64,000 bases of DNA from the NCBI RefSeq assembly GCF_000760115.1, contig NZ_JNAS01000001.1, positions 248,001 through 312,000 of the forward strand, written 5' to 3'. This DNA comes from Prochlorococcus marinus str. SB. Lineage in GTDB: Bacteria; Cyanobacteriota; Cyanobacteriia; PCC-6307; Cyanobiaceae. The notes under the pieces were generated by a model. The model was not told the DNA's origin. It did no database searches and was given only the letters and a program-made list of their open reading frames with translations. Positions 18,895 through 29,483 of this stretch are shown piece after piece. The translations under genes and the position numbers were made by a program. Position 1 is the stretch's first letter. Every line of letters starts with the position of its first letter.

Positions 18895-20049
18895 TTATTT
18901 AATACTTGAGTAAATGAGAGATTTAGTCATTTGATTAAGGACTAATTTTCTTGTAAAAAGAAATTTATTTAAAAGTAAAAATGAAAATTTCCTTATTGGA
19001 AATAAAAAAACGTTTCGATTAGCAAAAATTGATATCAACGAGTCAGTTATAAAAATAGTGACAATAATATCTAAAATTCTGCTTGAAAAATACTTAAATT
19101 TAAATAATATCAATTGCAATTTAGTAATAGCAGTTTTTTTATTAAAAAGATCATAAATAGTATTAACATCTCTCCAGCAAGTATTTAGACCCTGACCACC
19201 AACAGGATGAAATGTATGAAATGCATCTCCTACAAAAACTAATTTTTTAAAATTTAAAACTGGTAAATTTAAGGATAATGAAACAGGAAAAATATTAAAT
19301 TCGCCAATTATTTGGTCCAACTTAAATTCATTAGGCAATATTGTTGATAAATTATCCATTAAAAAATTCTTGTCAGAATTGAACCTTTCAATTGCCTTTA
19401 ATGTACTGGAAGTCCAAATTACTTGATATAAATTTTTTTCTAAAGGTAATAATGCAAGTGGGCCTTCTTTTCTAAAAATTTCATAGGCTCGTTTTTCACA
19501 ATGACCTCTAAGAGAAACTTTAAAAGTTAAACAAGACTGACTATAAGATTTTTTTATATCAACAAAATCTATGAATTTTTTATCAAGTGAGTTTGCTCCT
19601 GTTGAAAAGAATTGATAATCAAATAATATTTTTTTACTTAACAATCTCTTTGGTGTCATAAAAAAAATATTTTCATAATTGTCAATCTCTTGAAAAAATA
19701 CCTTCATGAGATCCGAATGTTTAACTACCCAGCCTATATTTTCGGCAGAACTTATATCATCATCTAAGTCAGAAGTTGATAAATTGGTAAAAGCAGAAGT
19801 TACGCTATCTGAAATTGAAAGGGTATCAAAGCCGAATAAAAATGGTTCTAATTTTTCCCAAAGTCTGAATTTAGATAAGATTTTTCTCGTTGAGTGAGTA
19901 ATTGCATAAGTTTTATCTTTATCAATTAATCTATCTTTTGTTAATAAATCAGTTAAAAAAATATTGCAATCAAATTTTGAAAGTGCAATTGAAAGTAATA
20001 AACCTGTAGGACCTGATCCAACAATTTTAAAATTGAATTTATTTTTCAT
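18895..20049 (-). CDS. UbiH/COQ6-type FAD monooxygenase
   Basis: This 384-residue class A flavoprotein has the FAD-binding fingerprint VGSGPTGLLLSIAL at the N-terminus. The second FAD motif, FVGDAFHTFHPVGGQGLN, is near residues 270-290. The DG-like motif is weakly kept. UbiH/Coq6 relatives hydroxylate aromatic rings; in cyanobacteria a role in plastoquinone or another prenylquinone pathway is plausible but unproven. A hydrophobic C-terminal region may sit on the membrane. It precedes DUF2949 by five bases. Confidence 0.83.
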   Translation of the reverse strand: MKNKFNFKIVGSGPTGLLLSIALSKFDCNIFLTDLLTKDRLIDKDKTYAITHSTRKILSKFRLWEKLEPFLFGFDTLSISDSVTSAFTNLSTSDLDDDISSAENIGWVVKHSDLMKVFFQEIDNYENIFFMTPKRLLSKKILFDYQFFSTGANSLDKKFIDFVDIKKSYSQSCLTFKVSLRGHCEKRAYEIFRKEGPLALLPLEKNLYQVIWTSSTLKAIERFNSDKNFLMDNLSTILPNEFKLDQIIGEFNIFPVSLSLNLPVLNFKKLVFVGDAFHTFHPVGGQGLNTCWRDVNTIYDLFNKKTAITKLQLILFKFKYFSSRILDIIVTIFITDSLISIFANRNVFLFPIRKFSFLLLNKFLFTRKLVLNQMTKSLIYSSIK

Positions 20050-20068
20050 CGTATTATATAAGCGTCAA

Positions 20069-20710
20069 CTATCTATTCAGATAAATATAGCAAATTTCCT
20101 CAAATGCCGGTCTTAATAAATATGGGTACTCACCAACCCATAAGTTAATTTCAGGAAGCCAAGCATCGGTCAAATAAAAATCTCTGTCAAAATTACGGTT
20201 ATCAGATGTAATTAAACATCTAATACTCGAACCCACCCTAATTTGACTGTGCTTATTTTCCATAGGAAAACTTAATTTTTCCAAATAACCATCTTCATCT
20301 TCTAATTCAAGTACTAACCAAGTCCTTTTGTTTTCGATAACTTCTAATCGACCTTGCCTATTAGATTGTTCTCTTGAACTTTCAATCTTTTCTGTTTTAT
20401 AGATATCTGATACATAGCCATCAAATATAGAAAAAAATTTATATTTTCTTAATTGCAAGTTTTTTCTACTTGATTCAAGAATAGGGCCCCAGATGATATA
20501 CAAAAAGAAACCTACACATAGAAATAACCAGAAATTATTAGTTTGATCTCCAGTCGAACTAATAATTAATGAGATAAATCCACCAATTGAAGAAACTATT
20601 ACTCTTTGAAGAATTTTTCTAGGATTCCCCAACGCGTACTTAAATTGACTTCCTGTACCGACTGCAGGAATAAGTTTTGAAATTTGACTTGAATTAATTG
20701 GAATTATCAT
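20069..20710 (-). CDS. Cyanobacterial membrane-anchored protein of unknown function
   Basis: The 213-residue protein begins with a short conserved-looking segment (SKLIPAVGTGSQFKYALG). Two membrane helices follow (about 36-52 and 58-75), then a soluble domain of about 130 residues rich in strands and ending in an aromatic segment (WVGEYPYLLRPAFEEICY). I do not recognise a characterised domain; some relatives carry the unreliable label phosphate ABC permease. The gene starts one base after dapB on the same strand, so the two are probably co-transcribed. Confidence 0.65.
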   Translation of the reverse strand: MIIPINSSQISKLIPAVGTGSQFKYALGNPRKILQRVIVSSIGGFISLIISSTGDQTNNFWLFLCVGFFLYIIWGPILESSRKNLQLRKYKFFSIFDGYVSDIYKTEKIESSREQSNRQGRLEVIENKRTWLVLELEDEDGYLEKLSFPMENKHSQIRVGSSIRCLITSDNRNFDRDFYLTDAWLPEINLWVGEYPYLLRPAFEEICYIYLNR

Positions 20711-20711
20711 T

Positions 20712-21560
20712 TTAAAAAATCAATTTTTCAAGTCCGTAAACTAAAGTTTCATAATTACCAATTTTTTTAATTGCCTGTAAAACTCCTGGCATATATGCCT
20801 TTCTATCAATAGTGTCATGTTTAATTGTGTAAGTTTCACCTGGAGATCCCATAATTACTAACTGATGAGCGAGTAATCCTGGTAATCGTACAGAATGTAT
20901 ATTAATTCCTGAATCTCTGAGCCCACCGCGTACACCTTTCAATGACTCAGACTCTTTTACTAAATTCTGATTAAATTTCTTTGGATATTCTTCAATCATT
21001 TCTGCAGTTTTTATACACGTCCCACTAGGAGAATCAGCTTTTTGATTATGATGCATCTCAATTAATTCAATATTGTCGTAAAACCTTGCAGCTACAGATG
21101 CCGCCTGCTGAAGAAGAACCATACCTACTGAAAAATTTGGAATTATTGCACAACCAACCGATGCTTTCTGAGCAAAAACAGACAAATCTTGTATTTGAGA
21201 AGGGCTTAGACCTGTAGTTCCTACTACTGGTGATACCCCATATGCAATAGCTGATCTGGTATTTTCATATACAGAATCAGGATGAGTAAAATCAACCAAA
21301 ACCGGTTTGATTTTTTCATTTCTAAAATTTTGACTAACGGAACACATAGTCCCTTCAAAATCATTTGAAACAAAAACATCACAATTATTTACCTTCAATA
21401 ATTCAGAAATATTTGAGCCATTGTTCTTTTCGTTTATGTCGATTGCTGCGACAAGTTCACAATCTTTAGAATTTAGTACAGTATTAACAACTTCGCTACC
21501 CATTCTGCCTAAAGCTCCGGAAACTAGTACTGGTATGGGTTTTTTAGAATTTTCAATCAT
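20712..21560 (-). CDS. dapB: 4-hydroxy-tetrahydrodipicolinate reductase
   Basis: DapB performs the NAD(P)H-dependent reduction step in the diaminopimelate/lysine pathway, feeding peptidoglycan and protein synthesis. The 282-residue protein shows the nucleotide-binding loop [13 protein letters not shown], the substrate segment [15 protein letters not shown] (about 166-180) with the catalytic His and Lys, and FTHPDSV / VGTTGLS in between. Length is normal. It diverges from chlH across a 102-bp spacer that must contain both promoters. Confidence 0.94.
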   Translation of the reverse strand: MIENSKKPIPVLVSGALGRMGSEVVNTVLNSKDCELVAAIDINEKNNGSNISELLKVNNCDVFVSNDFEGTMCSVSQNFRNEKIKPVLVDFTHPDSVYENTRSAIAYGVSPVVGTTGLSPSQIQDLSVFAQKASVGCAIIPNFSVGMVLLQQAASVAARFYDNIELIEMHHNQKADSPSGTCIKTAEMIEEYPKKFNQNLVKESESLKGVRGGLRDSGINIHSVRLPGLLAHQLVIMGSPGETYTIKHDTIDRKAYMPGVLQAIKKIGNYETLVYGLEKLIF

Positions 21561-21662
21561 TTTTTTAAAAAATTTTTTTTTAAAGGTTGTTACACGCTAT
21601 TTATATTGCACACAATAACGTCTTTTCATTCGTAGGCTGGTAGAAATACTTAAAGAAAATCA

Positions 21663-24600
21663 ATGTTTACGCAGGTCCGCTCAGCAAACCGCAGAGTATC
21701 TCCTGTTGAGGATAACAAACACAAAGTTGTAATAAAAGCAGTTTATGTTGTCCTTGAGCCACAATACCAAAATTCCTTAACGGAAGCTGCAAAGTCAATA
21801 AACAAAATGAATGGGCCCATAGGTATAGACCTTAGCGGTTATCTTATCGAAGAACTTAGGAATGATAGTAATTTTGAAGATTTCAAAGAAGATATAGCTA
21901 ATGCAGATATATTCGTGGCTTCTCTAATTTTCATTGAAGACCTTGCTCAAAAAGTGGTTGATGCAGTATCTCCATTTAAAGACAAACTTAAAGCATCAAT
22001 AGTTTTTCCCTCTATGCCAGAGGTAATGAGATTAAATAAGTTAGGTTCATTTAGCATGGCCCAACTTGGTCAATCTAAAAGTATTATTGGAGATTTAATA
22101 AAAAAGAAAAAAGAATCTGATGGAGCAAGTTTCCAAGATTCAATGTTGAAGTTATTAAATACACTACCTTCAATACTTAAATATCTACCAGTAGAAAAAG
22201 CTCAAGATGCTAGAACATTTATTCTGAGTTTTCAGTACTGGTTAGGTGGTACCACTGAGAACTTAAAAAACTTCTTGTTAATGATTTCTGAAAAGTATGC
22301 TGTTTCAGAGATCATAAAAGATCAAATAGAAGAATTCAAAATTCAAGACCCAGAAACATTCCCAGATTTAGGAATTTGGCATCCTCTTGCTCCTTGCATG
22401 TTTGAAAGTCTTAAAGAATATCAAAATTGGGAAAATAATAGGAAAGATATAAATCCTAAAGATGACAAAACTCCAACAATTGGTTTAGTCCTTCAAAGGA
22501 GTCATATCGTTACAGGGGATGATGCTCATTACGTTGCTGTTATTCAAGAATTGGAATACAGAGGTGCGAGAGTACTACCTATTTTTTGTGGAGGTCTAGA
22601 TTTTTCTAAACCAGTTAATGAATTTTATTATGATTCCATAAATAAGGATCAACCTACAGTAGACGGAGTTGTATCTCTAACAGGATTTGCACTAGTTGGC
22701 GGACCTGCAAGACAAGATCATCCTAAAGCTATTGAAGCCCTAAAAAGGTTAAACAGGCCCTATATGGTTGCACTTCCATTAGTCTTCCAAACCACGCAAG
22801 AATGGGAAGATAGTGATCTAGGGTTACACCCAGTTCAGGTAGCACTTCAAATTGCAATTCCAGAGCTTGATGGTGCTATTGAACCTATTATTCTCTCAGG
22901 TCGTGATGATGCTACAGGTAAGGCGCATACGCTCCAAGATCGAGTTGATGTTATAGCTGAAAGAGCCATAAAATGGTCAACTTTAAGAGTCAAACAAAGA
23001 AAGGACAAAAAATTAGCCATCACAGTATTTAGTTTTCCGCCAGACAAAGGAAATGTTGGTACGGCAGCATACTTAAATGTTTTCGGTTCAATTTATAGAG
23101 TACTCCTCGAAATGAAATCGAAAGGATATCAAATAGATGAACTTCCAAGTAATTCAAAAGAATTAATGGAAAAAGTAATTAATAACCCTGAAGCAATGGA
23201 CGGCTCTCCAGAGTTAAATATTGCTCATAAAATGTCAGTAAAAGAATACGAAGAATTCACACCATATTCACAAAGACTTGAAGAGAATTGGGGTAAACCT
23301 CCTGGAAATCTAAATAGTGACGGACAAAATTTACTTATTTATGGAAAACATTTTGGAAATGTTTTTATAGGCGTACAACCTACATTCGGTTATGAAGGTG
23401 ATCCGATGAGGTTACTTTATTCAAGAAGTGCCAGTCCTCATCATGGTTTTGCCGCTTATTACACCTATGTAGAAAAAATCTGGGGAGCTGATGCTGTTCT
23501 TCATTTTGGAACTCACGGATCACTCGAATTTATGCCTGGTAAACAGATGGGAATGAGTGAAACATGCTATCCTGATTCCCTCATTGGATCATTACCTAAT
23601 TTGTATTACTATGCTGCTAATAATCCTTCTGAAGCAACAATCGCGAAGAGAAGAGGGTACGCCTCAACCATTAGCTATCTAACTCCTCCAGCAGAAAATG
23701 CAGGACTCTACAAAGGACTTAAAGAACTAAGCGAACTTGTTGGTTCTTATCAACAATTAAGAGAAAATAGTAGGGGTATTCAAATAGTTAATGCAATAGT
23801 TGAGACTTCTAAACAATGTAATCTTGACAAAGATGTTCAGCTCCCTTCAAAAGATGTAGAGGAACTCTCAATTGATGAAAGAGATTTATTTGTTGGTAAT
23901 ATCTATAAACAGTTGATGGAAATTGAAAGTAGATTATTACCTTGCGGTCTTCATACTATTGGAGAAGCTCCAACAGCAGAAGAAGCAGTCGCAACTCTTG
24001 TAAATATTGCATCATTAGAGAGAGAGCAAGAGGGATTAAGATCTCTTCCTGGATTACTAGCTGAATCCATGGGGCTGAATATTGAACAAATTTATGATGG
24101 CAATAATAAAGGTGAACTCAAATTTGTAGAGCTAAATGAAAAAATCATAAAGACAGCGAGAGAGTCAATTTTTGCTATGGTCAACTCTTTAAAAATTGTA
24201 GATGGCCGAGTTTATTTAGAAAAATCATTTCTTTCCAAATTGTTTGACTTCCTTAAAGTTTTTGGTTTGAATTTACCTACCCCTTGGCTTAGGGTCTGTA
24301 ACTTAAATGGATTCAATGAAGTTAACCAGAAGGAATTAAATAAATTATTTGATTACTTACTTTTCTGTTTGGAACAGGTCTGTGCTGATAAAGAAATGGA
24401 TAGCCTCATTAAAGCATTAGATGGAAATTATGTTTTACCTGGACCAGGTGGAGATCCTATACGAAATCCAGGTGTTTTACCCAGTGGTAAAAATATCCAT
24501 GCACTTGATCCACAGTCAATACCTACCACAGCAGCAGTAGCTGCTGCAAAGTCGGTTGTTGACAAATTAATTGAGAGACAAAAGGAAGAGCAAGGGACTT

Positions 24601-25673
24601 GGCCTGAAACAATTGCTTGTGTTTTATGGGGTACTGATAACATCAAAACTTATGGAGAATCACTTGCTCAAATCTTATGGTTTGTTGGTGTAAAACCAAA
24701 ACCAGATTCTGTTGGCAGAATCAACAAATTAGAATTAATCCCTTTAGAAGAATTAGGTAGGCCAAGAATAGATGTGGTCGTTAACTGCTCAGGAGTTTTT
24801 CGAGATTTATTCATAAATCAGATGGCATTAATAGATCAGGCGGTCAAATTAGCTGCTGAGGCTGATGAACCATTGGAATCTAATTTTGTAAGGAAACATT
24901 CATTAGAACAAGCAGAAAAAGAAGGTACCTCTATCAGAGAAGCTTCAGCGAGAGTATTCTCTAACGCAAGTGGAAGCTACAGTTCAAATGTTAATTTAGC
25001 TGTAGAAAATTCAACTTGGGAGGAAGAAAATGAATTACAAGAAATGTATTTATCACGCAAAACATATGCTTTTAATGCCGATAATCCAGGTGAGATGAAT
25101 CAAAAAAGAGAGGTATTTGAGTCAGTAATGAAAACAGCAGATGTAACATTTCAAAACCTTGATTCCTCTGAGATTTCATTAACAGATGTAAGTCATTACT
25201 TTGATTCAGATCCAACAAAATTGATTAAGACACTTAGAGATGACGGGAAAGAACCAAGTAGCTACATAGCAGACACTACTACTTCTAATGCTCAAGTTAG
25301 AACACTTGGAGAAACCATCAGATTAGACTCAAGGACAAAACTTTTAAACCCAAAGTGGTATGAAGGTATGCTTAAATCTGGTTACGAAGGAGTTAGAGAA
25401 CTTTCTAATAGACTTAATTACACTCTTGGTTGGAGTGCAACAAGTGGTCAAGTAGATAATTTTGTATATGAAGAAACTAATGAAACATTTATAAATGACG
25501 AAGAGATGAGGAAAAGATTAATGGATCTTAATCCTAATAGTTTCAGAAGAATTGTTGGAACTTTGCTAGAAGTTAATGGTAGGGGATATTGGGAAACTTC
25601 AGATGAGAATATTGAACAGTTGAAAGAACTTTACCAAGAGGTAGAGGATAAAATCGAAGGAGTTAAAGAATAA
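21663..25673 (+). CDS. chlH: Magnesium chelatase subunit H
   Basis: ChlH is the large porphyrin-binding subunit of Mg-chelatase, which with ChlI and ChlD inserts Mg2+ into protoporphyrin IX at the branch to chlorophyll. The 1336 residues match the usual length. The CobN/Mg-chelatase core is clear: [18 protein letters not shown] (about 617-634), [11 protein letters not shown] and the C-terminal [17 protein letters not shown]. ChlI and ChlD are not in this window. The start is an ATG whose sequence ([13 protein letters not shown]) is typical of cyanobacterial ChlH. Confidence 0.97.
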   Translation: MFTQVRSANRRVSPVEDNKHKVVIKAVYVVLEPQYQNSLTEAAKSINKMNGPIGIDLSGYLIEELRNDSNFEDFKEDIANADIFVASLIFIEDLAQKVVDAVSPFKDKLKASIVFPSMPEVMRLNKLGSFSMAQLGQSKSIIGDLIKKKKESDGASFQDSMLKLLNTLPSILKYLPVEKAQDARTFILSFQYWLGGTTENLKNFLLMISEKYAVSEIIKDQIEEFKIQDPETFPDLGIWHPLAPCMFESLKEYQNWENNRKDINPKDDKTPTIGLVLQRSHIVTGDDAHYVAVIQELEYRGARVLPIFCGGLDFSKPVNEFYYDSINKDQPTVDGVVSLTGFALVGGPARQDHPKAIEALKRLNRPYMVALPLVFQTTQEWEDSDLGLHPVQVALQIAIPELDGAIEPIILSGRDDATGKAHTLQDRVDVIAERAIKWSTLRVKQRKDKKLAITVFSFPPDKGNVGTAAYLNVFGSIYRVLLEMKSKGYQIDELPSNSKELMEKVINNPEAMDGSPELNIAHKMSVKEYEEFTPYSQRLEENWGKPPGNLNSDGQNLLIYGKHFGNVFIGVQPTFGYEGDPMRLLYSRSASPHHGFAAYYTYVEKIWGADAVLHFGTHGSLEFMPGKQMGMSETCYPDSLIGSLPNLYYYAANNPSEATIAKRRGYASTISYLTPPAENAGLYKGLKELSELVGSYQQLRENSRGIQIVNAIVETSKQCNLDKDVQLPSKDVEELSIDERDLFVGNIYKQLMEIESRLLPCGLHTIGEAPTAEEAVATLVNIASLEREQEGLRSLPGLLAESMGLNIEQIYDGNNKGELKFVELNEKIIKTARESIFAMVNSLKIVDGRVYLEKSFLSKLFDFLKVFGLNLPTPWLRVCNLNGFNEVNQKELNKLFDYLLFCLEQVCADKEMDSLIKALDGNYVLPGPGGDPIRNPGVLPSGKNIHALDPQSIPTTAAVAAAKSVVDKLIERQKEEQGTWPETIACVLWGTDNIKTYGESLAQILWFVGVKPKPDSVGRINKLELIPLEELGRPRIDVVVNCSGVFRDLFINQMALIDQAVKLAAEADEPLESNFVRKHSLEQAEKEGTSIREASARVFSNASGSYSSNVNLAVENSTWEEENELQEMYLSRKTYAFNADNPGEMNQKREVFESVMKTADVTFQNLDSSEISLTDVSHYFDSDPTKLIKTLRDDGKEPSSYIADTTTSNAQVRTLGETIRLDSRTKLLNPKWYEGMLKSGYEGVRELSNRLNYTLGWSATSGQVDNFVYEETNETFINDEEMRKRLMDLNPNSFRRIVGTLLEVNGRGYWETSDENIEQLKELYQEVEDKIEGVKE

Positions 25674-25681
25674 TAAATTTA

Positions 25682-26536
25682 TTATTTTCTGTAAATCTTA
25701 TCAGCTACTTTCAGGACTTGATAATTTAGTTTGACGTTGTGTACCCTCACAATGTCAATATTAAATTGAGAACAAAGACAACTTATTGCAAGTGTTCCTA
25801 TATCTCTTTCTTTAGGATTTTTCTCATTCAAAATTTCACCTATAAATCTCTTCCTTGATGCACCTATCAAAATTGGCAAATTCCATTTTTTAAATAGATC
25901 TAAGTTTCTCAAGATTTCCAAATTATGAATGATATCCTTTGAAAAACCAATACCAGGATCCACTATTATATTTCTTTCAGATATATTTTTTTCTAAAGCG
26001 TTTTTTATTAAATTATCAAGCGAGCACTTAACATCACTTAATACATTATGGTAACTAGAGAGTTGATTCATATTTTGACTATTACCACGACTATGAGTTA
26101 TGACGTATGGACAGTTGAATTTTGATACAACATCCAAAATTTTTATATCTCTTCTTCCTCCCGTGACATCATTTATCCAGTTAGCACCATTTAAAAGAGC
26201 TTCGTAAGCCACTTCAGAATTAAAAGTATCAATAGAAATTAAAACATCTGGAAATTCAGATTTTATTAATTTTAGATATGGGATCAATCTTTTTATTTCT
26301 TTACTAGATCCAACTTCTTCAGCCCCAGGTCTCGTACTTTGAGCCCCAAGATCAATAACATCAACACCATTACTCAAGAAATGGTCTACTTGATCTATAA
26401 CTTTTTTTGAGGAGTTTAATTCTCCACCATCACTAAATGAATCAGGAGTTAAATTAATAACTCCCATAATTGAAGTTTTTTGGCCCCACCCTTTTGGCCA
26501 TGGATTTTTGTTATTGATAATTTGCAATTCTCGCAA
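25682..26536 (-). CDS. folP: Dihydropteroate synthase
   Basis: FolP joins 4-aminobenzoate to the pterin diphosphate to make dihydropteroate in folate synthesis. The 284-residue TIM barrel has the signature [37 protein letters not shown], the DPGIGFSKD loop and GASRKRFIG. All substrate-contacting motifs are present. The open frame starts 26 nt inside tpiA, an overlap consistent with coupling; the later MGVINL methionine is too deep in the domain to be the start. It converges with chlH. Confidence 0.94.
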   Translation of the reverse strand: MRELQIINNKNPWPKGWGQKTSIMGVINLTPDSFSDGGELNSSKKVIDQVDHFLSNGVDVIDLGAQSTRPGAEEVGSSKEIKRLIPYLKLIKSEFPDVLISIDTFNSEVAYEALLNGANWINDVTGGRRDIKILDVVSKFNCPYVITHSRGNSQNMNQLSSYHNVLSDVKCSLDNLIKNALEKNISERNIIVDPGIGFSKDIIHNLEILRNLDLFKKWNLPILIGASRKRFIGEILNEKNPKERDIGTLAISCLCSQFNIDIVRVHNVKLNYQVLKVADKIYRK

Positions 26537-27236
26537 AACTATTCGGATCTAATGAAGCCCCTCCAACTAACACCCCATCTATATCACTCATTGACATGAT
26601 TTCGTCAATATTATTAGGTTTAACAGATCCACCATATTGAATAATTACATCATCAAAACCTATTAATTTCCGAATCAAAGAACATATCTTATTAGCGTCT
26701 TCTGCCTCACATGTTTTACCGGTGCCAATAGCCCATATTGGTTCATAGGCAACAATTAAATTAGATGGATCTGTATTTTCTAATCCTTGTTCAACCTGTC
26801 TAGTAATAACTCTAACAGCTTCTCCTCTCTCTCTTTGTTCTAATGTTTCTCCTACACAAACTATTGGAGTAAGTCCACTAGATTGAGCAAAAACTGCTCT
26901 TTTATTAATTTGTTCATCACTTTCACTAAAATATTTCCTTGGTTCACTATGTCCAACGATTGCATATGAGACACCATGTTCAAGAAGCATTTTTGGAGAT
27001 ATTTCTGCAGTAAATGCCCCTTGATCTTCCCAATGAATATTTTGACTAGAAATATCTAAATAATCAAAATCAGAATGATCTGAAAAGGTTGAAATAGCTG
27101 TAAAAGGTGGCGCAATAACAACTTTACGATCTTCTTTAATGTTTTTAATTAAAGGAATAAACTCTTCTAAATAGGATTTAGCTTCAGCACAAGTCATGTG
27201 CATTTTCCAATTACCAGCAATTACAGATTTTCTCAA
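26511..27236 (-). CDS. tpiA: Triosephosphate isomerase
   Basis: TpiA interconverts dihydroxyacetone phosphate and glyceraldehyde 3-phosphate in glycolysis and the Calvin cycle. The 241-residue protein has GNWKMH at the N-terminus with the catalytic Lys, the catalytic His in [10 protein letters not shown], the catalytic Glu in [13 protein letters not shown], and the phosphate-binding [10 protein letters not shown] and [10 protein letters not shown] loops. Its 3' end overlaps folP by 26 nt on the same strand. Confidence 0.96.
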   Translation of the reverse strand: MRKSVIAGNWKMHMTCAEAKSYLEEFIPLIKNIKEDRKVVIAPPFTAISTFSDHSDFDYLDISSQNIHWEDQGAFTAEISPKMLLEHGVSYAIVGHSEPRKYFSESDEQINKRAVFAQSSGLTPIVCVGETLEQRERGEAVRVITRQVEQGLENTDPSNLIVAYEPIWAIGTGKTCEAEDANKICSLIRKLIGFDDVIIQYGGSVKPNNIDEIMSMSDIDGVLVGGASLDPNSFARIANYQ

Positions 27237-27288
27237 AATACTATCTCCAAGAAAAACATATTAATACAAAGTGAGTTGAATAAGGTAA

Positions 27289-27465
27289 CTATTCAAAAAT
27301 TAATTCATTTTTTAGAAATATTACTTTATCTCCCTTATTTAATTTTCTTCCTCTCCTAGTTTCTATTACACCATTAACCCTAACAGAACCAGATTTAATA
27401 AAAATCTTTGCTTCTCCACCAGAGGATACCAAATTTTTCCATTTTAAGAATTGATCCAATTTCAT
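27289..27465 (-). CDS. S4-domain RNA-binding protein (YbcJ-like)
   Basis: This is a compact S4 domain of about 58 residues: KLDQFLKWKNLVSSGGEAK, then GSVRVNGVIETRRGRKLNKGD. It matches small stand-alone S4 proteins (YbcJ/YaaA type) that bind structured RNA. The open frame begins at 27510, but the conserved domain starts at the ATG at 27465, which I prefer. It lies upstream of tpiA on the same strand and diverges from the ABC transporter. The target RNA is not known. Confidence 0.8.
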   Translation of the reverse strand: MKLDQFLKWKNLVSSGGEAKIFIKSGSVRVNGVIETRRGRKLNKGDKVIFLKNELIFE

Positions 27466-27522
27466 TGTTTTTATACACAAAGATATTGATAAAGTAGGAT
27501 AAACAATCAAATATATAATATC

Positions 27523-29229
27523 TTGAGACTAATACCACCAGTCAGACCATATTCAAATAGGTTTATCAAGGGTTTTGTATGCATGCTCATTTACGTAGCT
27601 TGTTGGCCTTTATTAGCTTATTTAGCTGGAAACCTAATCCCTGCAATTGGATCAGGTGATCTTTCAAAAGTTTCTAGTATTATATTTAAGTCTTTATTCG
27701 TATTTTTAGTTCAGAAAACTGCTCAATTTGGACAGGATGTATTCATAGCAAAACCATCATTAGAAATTAGTGAAGTGATGAGAGGAAATTTATTTAGCAG
27801 AATTCAAAAAATAAAGATGAATTCTTTTGAAAATATTTCAGCCGGGGACATCACATATAGACTTACAGAAGATGCCGACAGGGTAAGCGAAGTTATTTAT
27901 AAAACAGCTCAAGATACTATTCCCTGCACTTTACAGTTGTTAGCGGTAATAATCTACATGTTTTATTTAGACTGGTCACTAACAGTATCAACATTCGTTT
28001 TAGCACCATTGATTATTCTCTCAGTTAACAGTTTTGGAAGAAGAGTTTTAATAGCATCCGAAAAAAGTCAAGAATCAACAAGTAATTTAGCAGGTTTAAT
28101 AGGTGAATCTATAAATGGAATGTCTACGATAAGAGCATTTGCTGCAGAAAATTGGATTGAGAAAAGATTTTATAAAAGATTAAGTACAAATAAAAAAGCA
28201 AAATATAAAACATTAAAACTACTTGCATTTCAACATCCAGTTGTAGGATTTGTTGAAGCATTTGGAATATTAGCAATATTAGGTTTAGGAGCCGCAAGAA
28301 TCAATCTAGGCCTTCTAACAAGCGAAGAATTTAGTAGTTTTTTTGCTGCAATATTAATGCTTATCGATCCAATAAGCCATGTAAGTACAAATTTTAATGA
28401 CTATAAACAGGCAGAAGCCTCAATAAAAAGGTTGAAAAACATAAATCAAGAACCTGTAGAAGATGATAAAGAAAATTTACTAAGGGTATCCAATTTTGTA
28501 GGCAAAATAAGTTTCAAGAAAGTAAATTTCGCTTACAAAAAAGATAATCAAGTACTTAAAAATATCAATTTAGAAATAAAAAGAGGGGAAGTCACAGCAT
28601 TTGTTGGAGCTTCTGGAGCTGGTAAAAGTACAATGTTGGCTTTGATATTAAAGTTTATAACTCCAAATAATGGAGACATCTTTATAGATGATAAAAATCT
28701 CAAAATATTAAATACAAAAGATATTAGAAAAAAGATTGCATTAGTACAACAACAGCCTTTTTTGTTTTCAGGAACAATTATTGATGTAATAAGAATGGGC
28801 AGAAATTTCACTAAAGAAGAAGTTATTGAATCAGCAAAAAAAGCAAACGCTCACAACTTCATTCAAAAGCTTCCTGAGAAATATGAAACTGAAATAACTG
28901 AAAGAGGATCAAATTTTTCAGGTGGTCAAATCCAGCGGATAGCAATTGCAAGAGCAATACTCGGGAATCCCTCAATCCTTCTTTTAGATGAGGCCACAAG
29001 TGCATTGGATGCAGAATCAGAATCTGAAGTACAAAAAGGACTTAATAGAGCTATGAAAGATAGAACAGTTATTGTAATTGCTCATAGATTAGCCACCACT
29101 CAAGAGGCTAATAAAATAGTTGTTTTCGATAAAGGTGAAATTATTGAGGTTGGCGAACACATAGATTTAATAAATAAATCTGGAATTTATAAAGAATTAT
29201 GTGAAAAACAATTTATTAAAAAATTATAA
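27523..29229 (+). CDS. ABC exporter, fused permease-ATPase (MsbA/MDR type)
   Basis: This 568-residue half-exporter has six membrane helices (about 15-300) and a C-terminal ATPase. Walker A is GASGAGKST (about 363-371), the Q-loop follows VQQQPFLF, the signature is FSGGQIQRIAIA, Walker B is ILLLDEATSALD, and the H-loop is IAHRLATT. It should work as a homodimer exporting a lipid or hydrophobic compound. TTG at 27523 is the likely start, because the first ATG lies inside the first helix; residues PPVRPYSNRF before that helix look conserved. The substrate is unknown. Confidence 0.9.
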   Translation: MRLIPPVRPYSNRFIKGFVCMLIYVACWPLLAYLAGNLIPAIGSGDLSKVSSIIFKSLFVFLVQKTAQFGQDVFIAKPSLEISEVMRGNLFSRIQKIKMNSFENISAGDITYRLTEDADRVSEVIYKTAQDTIPCTLQLLAVIIYMFYLDWSLTVSTFVLAPLIILSVNSFGRRVLIASEKSQESTSNLAGLIGESINGMSTIRAFAAENWIEKRFYKRLSTNKKAKYKTLKLLAFQHPVVGFVEAFGILAILGLGAARINLGLLTSEEFSSFFAAILMLIDPISHVSTNFNDYKQAEASIKRLKNINQEPVEDDKENLLRVSNFVGKISFKKVNFAYKKDNQVLKNINLEIKRGEVTAFVGASGAGKSTMLALILKFITPNNGDIFIDDKNLKILNTKDIRKKIALVQQQPFLFSGTIIDVIRMGRNFTKEEVIESAKKANAHNFIQKLPEKYETEITERGSNFSGGQIQRIAIARAILGNPSILLLDEATSALDAESESEVQKGLNRAMKDRTVIVIAHRLATTQEANKIVVFDKGEIIEVGEHIDLINKSGIYKELCEKQFIKKL

Positions 29230-29260
29230 TACTATTTTACTTATTAAAAAAAGTAAATTC

Positions 29261-29479
29261 ATGAGCGAAAACACAAATGACTCTTCAAATCCAGTTTTAA
29301 CCTTTGAAGGGAAAAAATATTTAATAAATGAACTTTCTAATGAAATAAAAGAATCTATAAAAGTACTACAAATCGCGGAGACACAACTCAAGATGCATCA
29401 AGATACTCTCAAATTACTTTCAATTAGTCGAAACTTCTTAGTAAATCAATTGAGAGAAAAACTAAAAAACTTAGAATAA
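29261..29479 (+). CDS. Small coiled-coil protein, DUF6447-like
   Basis: The 72-residue product begins MSENTNDSSNP, then has TFEGKKYLINELSNEIKES and a heptad-rich helix (about 25-65) likely to form a coiled coil. The F-x-GK-Y-x-xxxLS pattern resembles DUF6447, a small family of unknown function in marine bacteria and phage. An upstream in-frame ATG at 29201 overlaps the ABC gene, but the sequence before 29261 looks non-conserved. It converges with carB. Confidence 0.6.
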   Translation: MSENTNDSSNPVLTFEGKKYLINELSNEIKESIKVLQIAETQLKMHQDTLKLLSISRNFLVNQLREKLKNLE

Positions 29480-29483
29480 AATA

